54,365 bases of DNA from Candidatus Cloacimonadota bacterium (GTDB lineage Bacteria; Cloacimonadota; Cloacimonadia; Cloacimonadales; Cloacimonadaceae). The DNA lies in NCBI GenBank assembly GCA_029565595.1, contig JAKQNV010000161.1:1-54365 (forward strand). Reading direction: 5' to 3'. The notes beneath the pieces are model-generated. The model saw only the letters and a program-made list of their open reading frames with translations, was not told the origin of the DNA and did not search any database. Shown piece after piece: positions 51,303 to 54,365 of the stretch. Every line of letters starts with the position of its first letter. Positions within the stretch are counted from its first letter, which is position 1. Position numbers and translations under genes: made by a program.

Positions 51303-52940
51303 TTATTTGAGCAGGAGCATCCGCTTCGTGATACAATTTCCGGGAACTGTCAGCCGATAAAGATACACTCCGCTGGAGACTGGCTTGTTGCGCGTGTCGG
51401 TCCCGTCCCAGACGAAGGTGCTGATCCCTTCGGGCAGGTTGCCGGAACAGACGGCGCGGACCTTCTGGCCCCTGAGGTCGAAGATCTCCAGAGTGACCGC
51501 TTGCGCGGCGGAAAGGCTGATCCGGAGCGTGGTTGAGGGATTGAAGGGATTGGGAAAGTTATCCAGGGCTGGCTCGGGAATGGGCTGCGTTTCAGAAGCA
51601 ACATCGCTTTGCCCGTATTGCCATTCGATCGCCCCAAGGTCTATTCCGCCTCCGGAAATCCGCGGAGAGCCGAACAGATCATAATATTGCAGATACGGGT
51701 CGTCAGTCATCGCCCCGGCATCGATGCAGGGCGAATCATCCGTCAGTTTCCAGCCCGAGGCAGGGCAATGATCCCCGGCCCCGGCACCACTTGCGGGATT
51801 GGAGAATTGCGGGTCCGCGGTCGAAATGTTCACATTCTGGTTGAAATCGTAACCGCCCATGCCAGTTCCTCCGAAATACGCATATCCCCCTTCAATGCAG
51901 CAGTTTGTGAAGTTGGGAGTGCAAAGTTCGCCGATGCTTACCTCGTTATAGGTTTCCGCCTGGTTGCCCCAAAAGATACAGTTGACGGCCTGCACGTCGA
52001 TGTATTGAAAAAGGCAGATCCCGCCACCCTCGTCGGCATAGTTGTTGCAGACTGTGTCGTTGACTATGCTGATGCCGTTGCCGCTGAAGCTGTATAAGCC
52101 GCCGCCCTGGTTGCCGGTGTTGTTGCAGATCAGGTTTCCCGTCAGATAGGGTGGGCTTCCGCTCCAGACGCACACGCCGCCGCCGAGGTATCCGGTGTTG
52201 TTGAATATTATGTTGTTCACGATGGGTGCGGAAGAATTGAAAAGAAAGATGCCTCCGCCGACGTAACTGGCATGATTGCCTTCGATCCTGTTCCCGTAGA
52301 TGAGCGGGATGCAATTGGCGACGCCGATACCGCCGCCGCTGTCTTTGCACTCATTGTTGATAATGGTATTGCGGGCGATTAAGGGGGTGCTGTTTTCATA
52401 AACGTATATCCCGCCGCCGTTTCCGTAGGAGTAGTTATTCTTGATAAGATTGTCTGTGATCACGGGTGTGGAGTCGTAGATGAGTATCCCGCCGCCGTAG
52501 TCACTGATGTTTTCGCTTATCCGGCAATGCCGGACGCTCACCCGGAAGGCGGTTTCACACGATATGCCGCCGCTGCTGCTGCCCGTTACGACGCAGTGCT
52601 CGATCCGGGTGGAATCGACGTCCCAGTTGGCGCCGTAGATATGGATGCCCGTCCAGAATTGGTTGGCGGCTGCGAACCGGATGCTGTCCTGCGTGGTCCC
52701 GACAGCGCTCAGGCAACCGTCGAGGCTCAATCCGCAGGCGTCATCAAAGAAAACATCCACTCCCGGCTCGATGATCAAAGTATTTGTTTCGGCCACCTGG
52801 ATTTCCACATGCACCCGATAAGGGGACCCGGCAGCGGTCCACGTCCCCTCCACATAGGTTGTATAGATATCAGTTTCGGCGTGTGCCACACTGCAGGCGG
52901 CCAAGACCAGTAACAGTGCAAACAATCCATTTGATCGCAT
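51303..52940 (-). CDS. Right-handed parallel beta-helix protein with T9SS CTD
   Basis: Repeated GGGIxVxxxxxPLIxxNxIxxN units; C-term LDNFPNPFNPSTTLRISLS...LEIFDLRGQKVRAV...WDGTDTRNKPVSSGVYLYRLTVPGNCITKRMLLLK. Confidence 0.92.
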   Translation of the reverse strand: MRSNGLFALLLVLAACSVAHAETDIYTTYVEGTWTAAGSPYRVHVEIQVAETNTLIIEPGVDVFFDDACGLSLDGCLSAVGTTQDSIRFAAANQFWTGIHIYGANWDVDSTRIEHCVVTGSSSGGISCETAFRVSVRHCRISENISDYGGGILIYDSTPVITDNLIKNNYSYGNGGGIYVYENSTPLIARNTIINNECKDSGGGIGVANCIPLIYGNRIEGNHASYVGGGIFLFNSSAPIVNNIIFNNTGYLGGGVCVWSGSPPYLTGNLICNNTGNQGGGLYSFSGNGISIVNDTVCNNYADEGGGICLFQYIDVQAVNCIFWGNQAETYNEVSIGELCTPNFTNCCIEGGYAYFGGTGMGGYDFNQNVNISTADPQFSNPASGAGAGDHCPASGWKLTDDSPCIDAGAMTDDPYLQYYDLFGSPRISGGGIDLGAIEWQYGQSDVASETQPIPEPALDNFPNPFNPSTTLRISLSAAQAVTLEIFDLRGQKVRAVCSGNLPEGISTFVWDGTDTRNKPVSSGVYLYRLTVPGNCITKRMLLLK

Positions 52941-53168
52941 TTATCCTCCTTTGCAGAGATGGATACAGCTTTGGCATTCCCCCCATTTTGTTTACTTCCG
53001 TATGTTTGTGTATAACCAACTATTTGTTTTTCAGGTTTTGGGAGGGCATGCGCCTTCCCCCGCCACACGCATCTATGCGATCCGCGGCATTATCCCCAGT
53101 CTCATTCTGGCTGTCAAGTTCTAATTCACCAGATCTGCCCCGAGTTCATTTACGGCAACCCTCCCCTT

Positions 53169-53239
53169 ATCATTACGGGATCAATACGGGATCAATACGG
53201 ATTTCATCCGTATTGATCCCGTATTGATCCCGTATTGAT
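53169..53239. repeat. 71-bp 11-bp-unit palindrome, copy 4 (centre TTC)
   Basis: ATCATTACGGGATCAATACGGGATCAATACGGAT-TTC-ATCCGTATTGATCCCGTATTGATCCCGTATTGAT; one mismatched pair. Confidence 0.97.
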
Positions 53240-53259
53240 CGCGAGAGCCGAGTCGCCAA

Positions 53260-53291
53260 GCTTATACTAGAGACAATTATCCCGTATAAGC
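53260..53291. repeat. Inverted repeat GCTTATAC-N16-GTATAAGC
   Basis: Perfect 8-bp arms immediately downstream of palindrome copy 4. Confidence 0.65.
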
Positions 53292-53346
53292 AAATTCCGT
53301 CGGAGAACATCCAGTAAGAAAACTCTTGACATAAATTCCAGAAGTA

Positions 53347-53360
53347 ATTTTCATGAAAAT
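53347..53360. promoter_or_regulatory. Perfect 14-bp palindrome ATTTTCATGAAAAT, candidate operator
   Basis: Self-complementary; overlaps the expected -10 region of TTGACA at 53326-53331. Confidence 0.45.
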
Positions 53361-53577
53361 GTAGACAAGGGTTATGGTGTGCCATGAGTGAGTTTATTTT
53401 CTTGAAGAAGGATCTGACAGCGTCAGGGACCGGAAAGCCTGCGTCAGGCCGCGGGCTGGCCGGGAATTCCTTTCTCAGGGGAACGAAGGATTCGAAAGCA
53501 CGATGATCGGATGGTATCGGGCCATGAATAATGACGCAATGCGGTTGAATGCATCTTAACAACCAAAGGAGTCCCTT

Positions 53578-54365
53578 ATGAAAAAAACCCTCATCCTGGT
53601 TACCCTGTTGCTTGGTGTAAGTATGTTTTTCGCGTTTGCCAACGAGTACACATTTGTCCAGGAAAGCGCGACTTATACTGAGATCACCGGCGGAACCGTT
53701 CTCGTCACCGGAAACATTGACGATGCTCAGTATCTCATCACCATGCCTTTCAATTTTGTCTATGATTCCGCCCTCATCCCCACTGTGGCAATGTCTACCA
53801 ACGGTTATGTGAGTTTCAATGCCGGCACGGTCGGCTTCGGTTATGGCGCGATCAGTTCCACCGCGGTCGGCAACGGCGTTGCCGCCGTTATGAGCCGCGA
53901 CCTGCGCGGCAGCCCCATCGGCGAATTGCGCTATGAAGTTTTAGGAACGGCCCCCAACCGTCACGTGGTGTTTCAATGGAAAAACTGGACGGCTTATGGC
54001 GCCAGCTATGTCAACGATCACTGGAATTTCCAGGTCATTATCTATGAAGGGAGCAATAAGATCGAGTACCACTACGGCCCCCTCAACTTTGAGAGCTCCT
54101 TCACAGACTTCGCCCAGGTGGGTCTGCGCGGCGCCACCAACGCCGATTACACGAACCGCACCACGCTCACCGATTGGACTGCCACCACTGCTGGAGCCGC
54201 CAACAACGCCACCTGCAGGATCGGCTACCTGATCTACCCTCCCTCCGGCCTCAAATTTGTTTTCAGGCCTCCTGTCGCTACAGATCCGCCTAATCCGGCG
54301 GTCTTGACCAGCCCTGCCAATGGAGCTGTTGATGTGCCCCTGACCCAAACGCTTAATTGGGCAAC
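53578..54365 (+). CDS. Large secreted protein, N-terminal part (truncated by window end)
   Basis: MKKTLILVTLLLGVSMFFAFANEYTFVQES...; ends in a PPNPAVLTSPANGAVDVPLTQTLNWA Ig-like segment; AAAGGAG upstream. Confidence 0.85.
   Translation, partial: MKKTLILVTLLLGVSMFFAFANEYTFVQESATYTEITGGTVLVTGNIDDAQYLITMPFNFVYDSALIPTVAMSTNGYVSFNAGTVGFGYGAISSTAVGNGVAAVMSRDLRGSPIGELRYEVLGTAPNRHVVFQWKNWTAYGASYVNDHWNFQVIIYEGSNKIEYHYGPLNFESSFTDFAQVGLRGATNADYTNRTTLTDWTATTAGAANNATCRIGYLIYPPSGLKFVFRPPVATDPPNPAVLTSPANGAVDVPLTQTLNWA

Noticed and set aside
53405-53460. GTCAGGGACCGGAAAGCCTGC stretch resembling the apical loop of SRP RNA
   Set aside because: Does not match the conserved CAGGUCCGGAAGGAAGCAGC loop and the paired strand cannot be aligned convincingly.

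Overview
The window looks like a contiguous bacterial chromosome segment, nearly all genes on the + strand. I infer Cloacimonadota or another FCB-group lineage from the many type IX secretion (T9SS) C-terminal sorting domains of the form '(F)PNPFNPxTT...YNLKGQ...GxHxxxWDGxDxxGxxVASGVYxxRL...RKMLLxK'. I found no rRNA, tRNA or CRISPR array. Recognisable housekeeping genes: folC, ruvB, obg, dprA, a recA-recX operon, nth next to a YedK/HMCES-type gene, thpR, a Xer recombinase, an SdpR/SdpI-like pair and a glycan cluster. The accessory content is dominated by eight T9SS-type cargo proteins (beta-propellers, a beta-helix, a gingipain-like C25 peptidase), a tandem SUMF1 protein, an OvoA-like ovothiol synthase and an MrfA-like DUF1998 helicase with an embedded HNH domain. 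The strongest candidate for something undescribed is non-coding: four dispersed intergenic copies of a 71-bp inverted repeat built entirely from 11-bp units (ATCAATACGGG), with a 3-nt centre that is TTC or GAA, a floating A-to-T variant unit, a partly conserved flank (AGAGCC exactly 4 nt to the right), and GATC sites at exact 11-bp spacing. A fifth palindrome at 6697-6762 has unrelated overall sequence but the same 11-bp-unit architecture and the same ATCAA core, which suggests a family of helically phased palindromes rather than a single repeat sequence.
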